Shown: positions 1 to 9,938 of the stretch, one piece after another
Layout of the letters: each line of letters opens with the position of its first letter
How positions within the stretch are numbered: position 1 is the first letter of the stretch
Source: Macrophomina tecta
Taxonomy: Eukaryota > Ascomycota > Dothideomycetes > Botryosphaeriales > Botryosphaeriaceae
DNA length: 64,000 nucleotides
Direction of reading: 5' to 3'
NCBI GenBank assembly: GCA_024180945.1
Contig: JAKSGN010000035.1
Coordinates: forward strand, 1,798,001 to 1,862,000
Notes under the pieces: generated by a model
Databases searched by the model: none
Seen by the model: only the letters and a program-made list of their open reading frames with translations
Told to the model about the DNA's origin: nothing
Translations under genes and position numbers: made by a program

Positions 1-1005
1 GAGGCACTCCTGGTAGAACTTCCAGTAGTTGGGATCGCGGACGAGCTGCGAGACCTGCTCCAGGCGGCCGGTGCGGGTGCAGATGCGGTCGACGCGCTCC
101 ATCAGCTCGAGCACGTGGGTTCCGTCGAGGTAGGTCTGGCCGCAGCCATCGTCGTTGAAGTCGGGGGTGACGAGCTTGGTCAGGCGGCAGAGGTGGCGCG
201 GGTGTTGCTGCGGAGACTGGGGACGAAGCACCTGCGGCGGCTGGTAGGCGAGGAAGCGCGAGAAGTCGAAGCCGCTGGTGAGGAACTTCTGCAGGCGCGG
301 GTAAGGCGGCAGCACCAAGCGGAGGGTGAGCTCGCGCAGGGCGGGCATGGCGGGCAGCGCCTTCTCCAGCGAGGCCTCGAGGTTGAACTGCTTGAGAGCG
401 AGCGACTGGCTGAGCGGCAGGCTGCCCATGTACAGCACCCACTGCGGCATGAAGGGGTCGCCGACCACGTCGGTGAAGTCGGTCTGCACCTCCCAGTTGC
501 GCAGGTGCTGCAGCAGGCCGTGCTGCAGCAGGGCGCGCCCCTTGGGCCAGCCGCCGGTGGAGAGCTTGAGCTCGCAGCTGTCCTCGGGGCCCAGCTCGCC
601 TTGCAGCTGGCAGTACTTGTACACTGCCTCGACGTACTCTGCGTGGATCTGCCGGTTGACGAGCAGCAGCACGCGGGCCGGGCCGTATGTCAGGGCGTCC
701 ATGAGCAGCGGGCGGGCCGTGGCGTAGTCGTTGCCCACTGCTGGCCTGCGGGAAGCATATAGGACGAATTCGTAGACGAGATTCCGTACCTCGCGCGGCA
801 GACCCAGCAACGATGCTCGAGCAAGGGCATCCCGCTGGCCCGCCCCCGCTGCTGGCGGCACCTCGCCGTCTGGTGTTGTCGTCGTCGTCGGGAGCGAGCG
901 CGGCATCCTGCGATGCAGCTCGTGGGATTTCCTGCTCAGGCTTTGCGGCGGATCCAGAGGCAAAGGACGGTCTGGCAGCGTTGTGAGCCTCGAAATTAGC
1001 GGCAT
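1..1005 (-). CDS. 2EXR/F-box-like fungal protein, 3' end beyond the window
   Basis: An uninterrupted reading frame of 335 codons runs leftward from the ATG at 1005 and is still open at base 1, so the C-terminus is missing. After a Thr/Pro-rich N-terminus of about 65 residues comes the motif LLGLPREVRNLVYEFVLY, typical of the many short F-box-like or 2EXR proteins of Pezizomycotina. Further on are a VNRQIHAEY segment and the phrase MPALRELTLRL. The last phrase is nearly repeated in the gene at 12719-14022, so the two are probably family members. Proteins with this head are thought to be protein-interaction adaptors, but no biochemical role can be assigned. No intron is needed in the visible part. 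Family membership is well supported; function is unknown. Confidence 0.7.
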   Translation of the reverse strand, partial: MPLISRLTTLPDRPLPLDPPQSLSRKSHELHRRMPRSLPTTTTTPDGEVPPAAGAGQRDALARASLLGLPREVRNLVYEFVLYASRRPAVGNDYATARPLLMDALTYGPARVLLLVNRQIHAEYVEAVYKYCQLQGELGPEDSCELKLSTGGWPKGRALLQHGLLQHLRNWEVQTDFTDVVGDPFMPQWVLYMGSLPLSQSLALKQFNLEASLEKALPAMPALRELTLRLVLPPYPRLQKFLTSGFDFSRFLAYQPPQVLRPQSPQQHPRHLCRLTKLVTPDFNDDGCGQTYLDGTHVLELMERVDRICTRTGRLEQVSQLVRDPNYWKFYQECL

Positions 1006-2449
1006 TTTCGCAGCTCGTGGGAAGTGGAGAGGCGGTCGACGAGCAGGGATGTTGGGCAATGATCTGTTGCACAGCCACGCTGGAGGGCCGGGGTAAACCA
1101 ATCATATCAACCCAAGCGGCTACGTTAAAATTAAGTAGGCGCGCAAAATTCTGTATGGCCATTCAGAAGGGCCGAACGAGGGCGTGTTTTGCCTCGCAGA
1201 CGAGCTCTTTGCCCGGCAGACGCAGCTCTCCCGGTGTCAAGCGCCAAGCGCTTTAGTTTTTTGGTGTTGTAAAGAGAACGCTAACGCTAAAAGTTACCCG
1301 AATAGGCAAGTACGCGCTCTCCGGGGGTGTTGTCTCAGATGTGCCTTCCGCTCCGCTTCCGACGCCCGGTCTGGCGCGTCACAGTCGCTGAAGGGCCTGC
1401 CGCGGTGTCGATTCAGCGGGCGGTCAGCCGTGGGCTCCAGGAGTCACATGGTGCCGCGCCTGGAAGCGTCCCTCAGAGCACATGCGGTCAGTGGCGATCC
1501 TTGGCCCTTCGGGTTCGGGCAGCCCCGGCGGAGGCAGATGATATACAGCATCCGACACCATGCGCGAGATCGTCATCCGCGTCGCAGCCCCCCTGCGGAG
1601 CTGCTGTTGACATCAAGAGCTGCCATCCGACGCCGGGCAAGATCTTGCCACCGGTCCCTCAGAAAAGCGCGTGTCCGACGCACGGATGTGCGCGCCGATC
1701 TCCGCGGGCGTCACCTTATGTTGGACGGCGAGTCGAGACTGTCCTGCAAAGCATCGAAGACGTCCATCAGCCAAGAGTAGCCAGCGAAGTTGTCCGCACT
1801 GTGGCGGCTTCTGCTGCGGACAATTGATCCAATTCCCGGCGAACAGTCCGAGGACCGCTATGGGGTCTCGGGCAACGCTTCCCCTCAGCTCTCCGACCAC
1901 TTCGTGGGATGGGCCCACGATTGCGGCCCGATCGAACGAGCCCCCGCAAACCGGCAGTCTCGCCCTCTTCACTAAGCTTACCGCCAATCTTCTCTTGCCG
2001 GTCTGACGCTCGTGTTTCAGGTTTCGGCAGTGGAACTCGTCGTCAGATCTGCGGTGAAGTTGTTGGAGTCCGAAGCTCCCGAATCATGGGCTCCCTTCGT
2101 CGGCAGGGATCCTGACAAGATTTCTCGGCAATAAGCACGGATATAATGGCCGAATGATCAGACCAATGGTTAAAGAGACTTCTCGGAAATTCCAAATACT
2201 TTTTCTCTTCGACGTCTCTCTTCTTGCCTGCCGTCTTGACTGCAGACACCATGCCAATGGTATCAAAATTAACACAATAGAGAAATGAAGAGGACAGACT
2301 CACTGACCCTTCATGCATGCCCTCTTCCTGGAACTGCGCTCGCCTGCTCGTCACTATCTCACAAGCACTTATCCAAGCCTCCGCCAAGTGCTCCACTACG
2401 AGATACCCCCCGTTTCCCCGAAAATGCCCCGTCATTACGTCTCTCCCAA
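1006..2449. other. Intergenic region between the 2EXR-like gene and CLP1
   Basis: This holds the upstream region of the leftward gene starting at 1005 and the 3' flank of CLP1. Several short frames are open on both strands, but none has a recognisable motif or consistent splice structure. I see no further gene. Confidence 0.5.
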
Positions 2450-4051
2450 CTAGCCCACCAATCCGGCGACGTCCTCTGGCCAATTGCCAAGAATCATGGC
2501 CGCTCGCGGGATTTGGCCGCTCAGTGGTGCGAGCAGCTTGACATTTTGCTTCGCTTCGTCAACGTCGGCGATGTATACGTATCCCTTCACGCTGCTGTCG
2601 CGGATGTTCTCGTGGCTGTCCGAAGGGTCGGCGTTGGTGATTGCAAGCAAGCCGTTCTGGATCATGAGCGACGGCTTGATTCGTTCGTAGAGGCGGGAGG
2701 AAGAATCAATATCGTCGGCCTCGCCGCCTGGTAGGAAGGACGATGCCGGGTTGTTTGCGGATTCTATTTGAGGGGCATCAGAACGAGATATGCTGCCTTG
2801 GCAGTCGGCTGATTCCAAACTCACTGTCTATGGTACGGAAGATGTGTAACGAGTTGAAATCGACGCGTTGCGTGTGCGGACTTAAAGTAGTGTAGCCGTA
2901 ACCGAAGAAATATGACCGGATCTGTGTCTGTCTCAAGGCCTTCATATAGTTCTCGTCTCGGTCGACACAACCGCCGGATTTGTCAAGCTTGACAACCTGG
3001 ACAGGGTCCTCGCCATTGCGGGAAAAGCGCCGAGAGAGATCGCTGTAGAGACGCTCTGAGCCGAGCACGAGGATGACGTTTACTAGAGAAGTACGATGTG
3101 AGTGGTAGTGATATCTGGCACATCAACAACAATGACGAAAGGTAGAGATGGGCTAAGATTGCGTTTGGTCGGCATCATGGGTGCTGCACACACACCTGAA
3201 AATTCCGAAACAACATGCGTTATATTCTCATACACGCCCTTCTTATCCACGCTCAACACACCAGGCGTATCAATCAGGCAGCCCGACTTCCTAGCCTCAT
3301 CATCCTCGCCCAGCCTGCTTGTTACAGCCAGCGCCAACCTCGTCACCAATCCACGAAACATCTTTGGATTATCTTCCGGGCTGCCGAGGCCGAAGTGATA
3401 CACAAGCGGGAACTTGACCGGCACCGGGCTCGGTCCATTGATGGGGCTGCTGCCCCAGCCCTCCTCGACGTCCAGCACGCTGGCCACCGTCGCCGTCGCC
3501 AGCGAGCCAGGCGGGCTGAGCATGCCCTGGCGCGGATCAAGGTTGACGACGACGGGCTGACGGCCCATCTTGACCGCGTAGGCCGTCAGCAGGCGCACCA
3601 GGCTCGTCTTGCCCGCGTTTTCTGGGCCCACGACCAGGACGCGCGGGCCGATGCTGTTGCCGTTGTCTTGCCGCTGCTCGACGCCGTCGCGCAGCTGCTC
3701 CAGCGCGAAGTGTACGTTCGCGTACTCGACCATTGGCGTCTCCTCTGCCTGGTACTCGCTCTCGACATCGCCCTCGACCTGCAGGCGGCAGCCGTGCCAT
3801 GTGTAGATCGCCGCCTTGGTGCCAGCGCGGAAGACGTAGGGTTCTTTGGCGTTGCAGGCCAGCTCCGTGCCGAAGCACTCGGCGGTCCCATTGAGTAGCT
3901 TGACCGTGAGCGTAGAGTTGAAGGGGACTTCGAAGCGGTACTCGGTGCCGGGGGCGAGCTCTTGCATGCGAGGAGCGGACGGTGCGGGCATGTCCGCCGG
4001 CGGGGGCGCAGACATGGATAGGCCCGGTAGCGAGAGGCCGGGGAGCGACAT
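2450..4051 (-). CDS. CLP1: mRNA cleavage and polyadenylation factor CLP1
   Basis: Three exons, 4051-3196, 3082-2825 and 2763-2450, give 475 aa. The introns (113 and 61 nt) are GT-AG, and both junctions restore family sequence (SEFSVNVILVLGSERLYSDL across the first). Clp1 belongs to cleavage factor IA in the nucleus, bridges Pcf11 and the poly(A) machinery, and has a RNA-kinase-like ATP-binding core. The N-terminal beta domain is at about 30-120, the P-loop GPENAGKT at 142-149, and the C-terminal domain ends in the characteristic WPEDVAGLVG. The start is the first ATG after an in-frame TGA near 4240. The repeated SLPGL at the N-terminus resembles other fungal Clp1 starts. Length matches the family. 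Whether the kinase is active cannot be judged here; fungal Clp1 generally binds ATP without kinase activity. Confidence 0.93.
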
Positions 4052-4789
4052 ATTGGGCGATCCACCAGTAGAGAGGGTCGTGCTGGGGCGCTTCGGAATG
4101 GACGACGGTGCGATGGTGTTCGTGTTTTTGATGAGCGACGCGCTGCGATGATGCGCGTTGGCTGCCGCGCCGGCGGGGCGGGAGCGGCTGGCCTTGGCGG
4201 GGGTCGTAGGGCTGATCTTGCCATGGATTGCTGCACATCAGATGCCGAAAGCGGGGTTACGCTGCTGCCGACATCTTTGGGACACTAACGTCATAGCTGA
4301 GGCTGAATTTCTCGAAGCAGAATAGTTTCTATTGAGCTTGATAGCTGTCATAGCCCTTATATATGCTGACTGAACCTACTTATCTATGCCAATGCCTATC
4401 CAGTGCATACCCCCGTCCGGGTAGAAGTAAAGAGAAGCCAAAAAAAAAAAAAGAGGGGGAGTAAGAATTTATGTATGTATGCACGAATGCAATGCAAGAA
4501 GCAGAACAAAGTGAAAAAAAAAAAATTGACAACAAACAGACATGACCCCCATGCAAGCGCTCTCGTTATAAGCCGTCTCGCGGCTGTGTGGTGCTGAGTA
4601 CCCAGAGACAACTAACGCCAAACCCGCTATGCAGAAACACACATCAATGCCTGCAGGAAAGAAGAATAAGGGAGAAAATCAGAGTGAGCCGAACAGGGCT
4701 ACAGGAAACCATTTTACAGATTCATAAACAAAGAGAGGCTGGTGCACAAAACGTACTAGCAGATGCCTTCTCGTTCAAGGGTAGAGCGT
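4052..4789. other. Intergenic region upstream of CLP1 with a TATA-like element and A-tracts
   Basis: Read on the minus strand, bases 4366-4353 contain TATATAAG about 310 bp before the CLP1 start, a plausible TATA box. A-tracts lie at about 4440-4452 and 4514-4524, near the 3' end of the next leftward gene. No gene is seen. Confidence 0.35.
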
Positions 4790-6244
4790 TCAGATATCCA
4801 TACTCCACCGCAGGCGAGGAGTCTTGGAGCTGTCTGAACTGGACTCATCGCCTGCAAAAACAAAGTCATCCGAAGGGAACCACGGACTAAGAGACCTCAG
4901 CTGAAGCTCTTCGGCGGAATTTGTTGGAGGCAACTGTATGCGCGCCTCGAGGGTAGGCGACTTGACGAACTGCGATTTCAACAAGGCATTGGGAGACACA
5001 AGTTCCTGCAAGAGGTTGAGGGAGCTATCGCGGATGACAAGAGGGTCCGGCTTCTTCACCGCCCTCGTCGTCTTGGATCTCGTAGGGGGTTCGCTTATGT
5101 TCTCCTTGTGCAGCACGGAGGTCTTGAACTCCATTTGCGTCGACGCTCGGGCCGGGTTTGGTCGCTTAGCCAGCGTCTCTCCTGAATGCACTGTCGACAG
5201 TTTCTGTTTTGTTGCTTTGGGGCGTTTCGGGGATCCGCGTTCAGCATCTGGTGAGATGATAGCCAGATGATTGCCTGAATCATGCCTTTTATCGCGGGAA
5301 AGATCATCGTCGGACGAGTCGGAACTCTCAATGGTGAGCCTGCGTTCCGAGGAGATCTTGTTGTTTGAAAAGGTCGGGGACGAAGCCAGCTTGGGGCTGC
5401 TGTGCGTTGACTTGGACTCGCGGATGTACGAGCTACCCCTTGAGACGGGGGGCACCTCTGGAGTCTGGCCCCTTCTAAGCTTTTCTTCGATCTTTCTCTG
5501 GCTGATCTCCCGTTGCAAGCCAACATCTGCACGGCTGCTTGCACGGCTGCCGCTTCTGCTGCTCGGAGTTGTCTTCTTCTTGCCACTCATGACCTTTGCA
5601 CTGGGAGGCGGGGCGAGCATCCAGCTGTTGGCAGCGACGGTGGGAGGTAGTGCAGTCACAACCGGGGGATGGAACTCGTTCACCGGAGGCGGGCGGGGCG
5701 TGTAATAGCTTTCGCTGATAGAACGTCCGGTGCTGGGCCTGCTCAGTCCGACCAGCCCGGCAGCAGAGCCTGCGCTACTCGATACCCTGATGCCACCTCT
5801 GGAACTGATGGTCTCCGTGCCCCATGCATCTTCATCTTCCCTCTGGTACCGTCGCTTGTTCCAGGTTTCAGCGTCTAACGTGCTTTCCGATGCGCCGGGA
5901 GACAAGCTGATCTGGAGACCGGCCACACCCTCCTCTTCAATGTCGCTGTTTACTCGGCTCCTCGCTGAGCCTTGCGTACCGGCCGTCCCAATATTCCTCT
6001 TGCCCCGCTTCTTCCCGCGCGGAGGTGGGCCGGGACCTAATGCGATTTCCTCGTTCCAGTGTGGATTGGTTGACGAGGGGTCCGGGTGGCGATATGCATC
6101 CGGTGACTCGAGTTCCATGGCGGCCTTCTCAATACGGTCACGACGGGCTTCCTTTCTCCGGCGCCGCTGATGGGCGTAGCCGACACAGGGCGCGCATGAC
6201 AGATAGAAGAATATGGCAGACTGAATGCCACGGGCGAGCGACAT
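4790..6244 (-). CDS. Conserved uncharacterised fungal protein with hydrophobic N-terminus and disordered tail
   Basis: A single 484-codon exon. The N-terminal 70 residues look like a conserved ascomycete module: a short hydrophobic Cys-containing stretch (IQSAIFFYLSCAPCVGYAH, about 7-25), a basic cluster (RRRRKEARRDR), then an acidic segment ending NPHWNEEIALGPGPP. The remaining 400 residues are Ser/Pro/Arg-rich and probably disordered, with acidic and basic patches and a C-terminal WFPSDDFVFAGDE patch. I recognise the N-terminal module only as that of an unnamed fungal family, from memory; no function is known to me. The N-terminus could be a membrane anchor or a palmitoylated cytosolic segment rather than a cleaved signal, since a strongly basic region follows at once. 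The ATG at 6244 is the first of the frame. Confidence 0.75.
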   Translation of the reverse strand: MSLARGIQSAIFFYLSCAPCVGYAHQRRRRKEARRDRIEKAAMELESPDAYRHPDPSSTNPHWNEEIALGPGPPPRGKKRGKRNIGTAGTQGSARSRVNSDIEEEGVAGLQISLSPGASESTLDAETWNKRRYQREDEDAWGTETISSRGGIRVSSSAGSAAGLVGLSRPSTGRSISESYYTPRPPPVNEFHPPVVTALPPTVAANSWMLAPPPSAKVMSGKKKTTPSSRSGSRASSRADVGLQREISQRKIEEKLRRGQTPEVPPVSRGSSYIRESKSTHSSPKLASSPTFSNNKISSERRLTIESSDSSDDDLSRDKRHDSGNHLAIISPDAERGSPKRPKATKQKLSTVHSGETLAKRPNPARASTQMEFKTSVLHKENISEPPTRSKTTRAVKKPDPLVIRDSSLNLLQELVSPNALLKSQFVKSPTLEARIQLPPTNSAEELQLRSLSPWFPSDDFVFAGDESSSDSSKTPRLRWSMDI

Positions 6245-8031
6245 GGCGAGCCAACAGCACTCGTAGAGCGATGGTGGAGAAAGAGAGATACAGTCAGGCG
6301 GGGGAAAGTATGGTGGGCGGTATGTTCTGTTGTTGGGCGCGCGAGGAGTACGGCTCGGCCAGGGCGCAATGGCGTGAAGGGCGGCGCGGTACGGAAGATG
6401 GGATCAGAGGCGGTCGAGATGGATGCCGTGAGCCATGCTGCGGAGGGAGTGGACGGTGGGAAGCAGCTCACTCCATGCGCAGGCCAGCTGCCGTGGACGT
6501 CGGGATGCGCGGGAGGCGGGAAGGCGGTAGTCGGACGACTGGCAGGTCCGTCGGCGGCGGGAGGGCTAGTGTGAGTGCTGTGCTGCGGCCGAGTGGTGGG
6601 GTGGAAGCCACGTCCTACTATAGCCTGCAGACCCCTAAGATGCAGCTGGACGCCTGGCCACCGAGCGGAAGATGCGTGAAGGAACGGACGGCTTACTTGC
6701 GTGCAGCAGCCACGGAATATGCAGGCGATGCGGCCGGCTCGAGTCGCGAGGCCGGCTCCCCTATTTGGCAGCCAGCCAGGGCAGGCCAGAGGGCGTAGCG
6801 ACGCGCGCGGATCGACGCCTGTAAATGAAACACACGAACGACACAGCCGCCGTTTGGAATCGCGTGCTAGCCCGCTCCTAAGGGCCGCCGGCGAAACCAT
6901 CGCAGCGCGGTGCACGCCATTCGCACCGGGCAGCGCTGCGGGTGGTGGTGGTGGTGGTGGTGGTGGTGGTGGTGGTGTTGTTGCCGTGCCACCACGCTGC
7001 AGCGCGCAGCGGAGCAGGCAGCGGGCAGCGCGAGTCTGCAGCCGCGACCCCACGCCGCGGCCCTGGATGGAGTGGAGCCTCGCGCGTTGACGAATTTCCG
7101 CCGCCAAAATTAACGGCCGGCACCCGCTCGCCCCAGCCTCCGAGAGTGACAGCGGTGCCGCCCGCCCCCCAGGCTCCGCCGGATCAGCCATCAGAGCCCA
7201 ACCCGGCCGCTGGATCGATCTGGAGAGCTGCTAGCTTGCGTCTCGGTGGCTGGGCCTCAGGCCGGGACGTGGTGTCTGTGCTCCCGCCGATTGACTTCGC
7301 ATCGCGCCATGGTGACAGGTACGTACGCATGGTCCGTCCGCCGACCTCTATCTCCGTCCGCGCTAAATTGCGAGTATATAGGAGATGACTGGGAGCGTCG
7401 CCCTGATGGCTGTCATCCACAATTCTCGTGAGGGCAGAGAGCGTCCCAGCGACAGGACAGCATCTTGGCAAGGGCCGAGAGCTTCCTCCAACAGCCTTAC
7501 CACGGAATCAATTCTCGCTGCGCTTGCCACTAGACAGAGACCATAGTCTGCTGTACCTCCAATGGAGTCCCCTTGGACCGGCCCTGTCTTTTCATCGCCA
7601 ATATAATTATGCTGCCGCATCTCCTGGGTTGAAGGCAGGGCTGGATCTGCAGCAATAACCGAATCTGGTAATACCTAGATCGTTGGTTCGGTGCGGACCG
7701 TTGCGTGCTGCCGTAGAACAAACGCGCCAGGAATCGTTTGCCTCACTTCAATCAATGCCTCTTCATGCCTTTGTTTTACATCCGATGGATTATCTAACTT
7801 GCACTCTTCCACCAATGACTTTGATACTGCCAGGCAGCACGTGAGCAAGGCTGGCAGCAGCGGCGTAGGTTGACTGGCAAGCGTTTCTTTGTATGCGGCC
7901 GTTTCCTAATTGGGCGCCTGCCTGAAATGTGCCAGAGTCCGCCCTCATATCATCCTCTCAAGTCTTCAATTCGTCCACTGCTTTCTTCTTGCCACCACAA
8001 CACTGCGCCGAGCGTCAACCACACTACCGCC
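6245..8031. other. Long divergent intergenic region
   Basis: This separates the leftward gene starting at 6244 from the rightward La/Arb1 gene at 8032. It includes the GGT microsatellite at 6941-6976. The frames open across it are GC-rich or low-complexity with no family motif. The last 150 bp are pyrimidine-rich, a usual fungal leader. No gene is called. Confidence 0.45.
6941..6976. repeat. GGT trinucleotide microsatellite
   Basis: Twelve perfect GGT units in the shared upstream region of two divergent genes. It would read as poly-Gly, poly-Val or poly-Trp on the plus strand and poly-Thr or poly-Pro on the minus strand, which explains the spurious open frames across it. Confidence 0.95.
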
Positions 8032-9938
8032 ATGTCTGAGCCAGCGCACAAACCATCAGCAGTCGCGCCGTTGCTCCCCGAGCAGCGTGTCGAAGAAGCA
8101 ACCGCAATTACGCAGACTGAAACGCCTCACCCGATCGCTGGCGACGATTTGCCAAAGGGCGGGGAGGAGTCGTCATCCACTGCGGACCATCCAAGTGGCC
8201 CCGAAATTCGTCGCCAAGTTGAGTACTATTTTTCTGATGAGAACCTTCCGACTGATCACCACCTACTCGAGAAATGCCAAGGCCGTCTCAATCTCCCCGT
8301 CTCCATCAAGTCGATCTGCTGTTTCAAGAAGATGCGCCAGTACAAGCCGTACCCGCAGGTAGTCGAAGCCTTGAAGAAGAGTGCCTTTCTGGATGTAGTG
8401 GACGGCGGAATGATCAAGCGCAAGGTACCCTTCATGGGTAAAACCGTTCTGGATGAGTACTCTGATGACTCCGATGACAATTTTGGAGCCGACGAAGAAC
8501 CTGCAATACGACCCCCTCAAGCCAAAAAGACAAAGAAGCAGCCAGTGCAACAGCCACAGATGCGAAAGCCATCGGACTTCAACCGGCCCCATGGATTTGA
8601 GGAGTTCTTCGCCGATGCTCCTGTCACTCCTGCTGAATTCCGAGAGGAAGTGTCCATCTACGACCCGGGCATCTCATTCAGGCTGTAAGATAAATCTCCT
8701 TTCGATTTCAACTCAAAATACTAACATAATTAGGCGAATGGAGTGTGCTATTCAACGCTATAAGTCACGCCGCAAGATGCATGAGCATTTTCTCAATGCC
8801 TTCTCCAAGTTCATGAAGTACGGCGGCGTGGACCAGAGCCAGCGCCAGTTCACCGGTGGCATCAGGGACAAGGAGCTTGAAGAACGAGATGCTCAGGACA
8901 TCGCTCTCATGATGGCCAATCATACCATTGACCCGGATAAAGATGAAGAGGGCAAGTGGTCCATCGCTTTCGAAGAAGTCGCAAAAGGCTTTCTGTAGGT
9001 CCTTGAGTATCTCTGGTAGATGTAGCTGCTCATTTTCCTCCAGGTCTTCGTACTGGCCCACCGTGGTGTTTTACGATATGCAGGATATCCGCCTTGCACT
9101 GAAGGTTCTGATGAACTTCTACAACTATCTGCTCCATCACAATGTATGTCCAGAGTACAAAGATGACATACTTGCAGCCCGCAAGGTCTGCACCCTCGCC
9201 GAATCCGAGTTCCCTAAAGTAGCTGCAACGTCTGTGAATCTACCTGGCGATTTCAACGTCGCGTGTAGTACGCTCTTCAATGGATTCTACAAGGACAAGT
9301 GCGTCATCATGGGGGGCTGGGATGATTTGGAGCAGTCCGGGGTTCGCGGCAAATTCGCTGAGCACACCAAAGAAAAGTCCAGCATCATCTTCAAAACAGC
9401 CATTGGCGCTCATGGCACTGAAAAGCAAGTGAAAATTCTGGAAGAAGTATTCGAGGACATTATCTGCACTCACACGATCGAGAGCACCGGTATTGAGGTT
9501 ACTGCAGTGGAAATGCCTTCGGCTGAAGTTCTCGAACTTTACGCAGCCATAAATGCTCAGACAAAGAGCAGGCTGGACCTCAAGCCCCTCGGTAAGCTTC
9601 ACTGTAAGCACTGGGACATCCCAGACTTTGGCTCATATGACCTTCCTCAATGGTATGCCAAGCAGAAAAGGGAGGAGAAGGAGCGAAAATACGAGTTCTG
9701 GGTCGAAGCGGACATATTGCAGAGTTGCTTCATGGGAATGAAGATGCAGGCCTCTATACGCACACTCAGCATTGGAATCCATTGCTTGGACGAGGTCCAG
9801 GAGGTATACTGCTCCTTCTACACCTTCCTGGCCAACGAGCTCATGTGGGGATGGAAGGAGCCTAACTTCAAAGTCCTTCTTCACGATGAACCTCGGGAGA
9901 AGCAGGCGGATGATAATGATGACAGCGACATTGAGTGA
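8032..9938 (+). CDS. arb1: La-motif / Arb1 fusion: Argonaute siRNA chaperone (ARC) subunit with N-terminal La domain
   Basis: Exons 8032-8684, 8734-8994 and 9044-9938 encode 602 aa. Both introns are 49 nt, GT-AG; the first has a CTAAC branch site. Residues about 57-135 form a La motif (RRQVEYYFSDENLPTDHHLL, then a block ending RRKVPF-like KRKVPF). An acidic then basic linker leads into Arb1 homology from about 185 to 590: GFEEFFADAPVTPAEF, AIQRYKSRRKM, VAKGFLSS, LMNFYNYLLHHNVCPEY and YEFWVEADILQSCFMGMK. In fission yeast Arb1 is part of the ARC complex that holds double-stranded siRNA on Argonaute and supports heterochromatin. La motifs in other proteins bind RNA 3' ends, often oligo-U. Both modules lie in the first exon's continuous frame, so the fusion is not a splicing artefact. 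No RRM follows the La motif. Joint function is inference. Confidence 0.88.

Noticed and set aside
115..762. A 215-codon plus-strand frame rich in Leu, Glu and Val
   Set aside because: It is the antisense of the 2EXR-like gene, whose minus-strand frame has the family motif LPREVRN; the plus frame has no motif.
4396..4611. Small hydrophobic frame in the CLP1 upstream region
   Set aside because: Its hydrophobicity comes from A/T tracts; no conserved sequence or splice signals.
6037..7191. A 384-codon minus-strand frame with a poly-Pro stretch
   Set aside because: It overlaps the start of the uncharacterised gene in another frame and runs across the GGT microsatellite and promoter region; no family motif.
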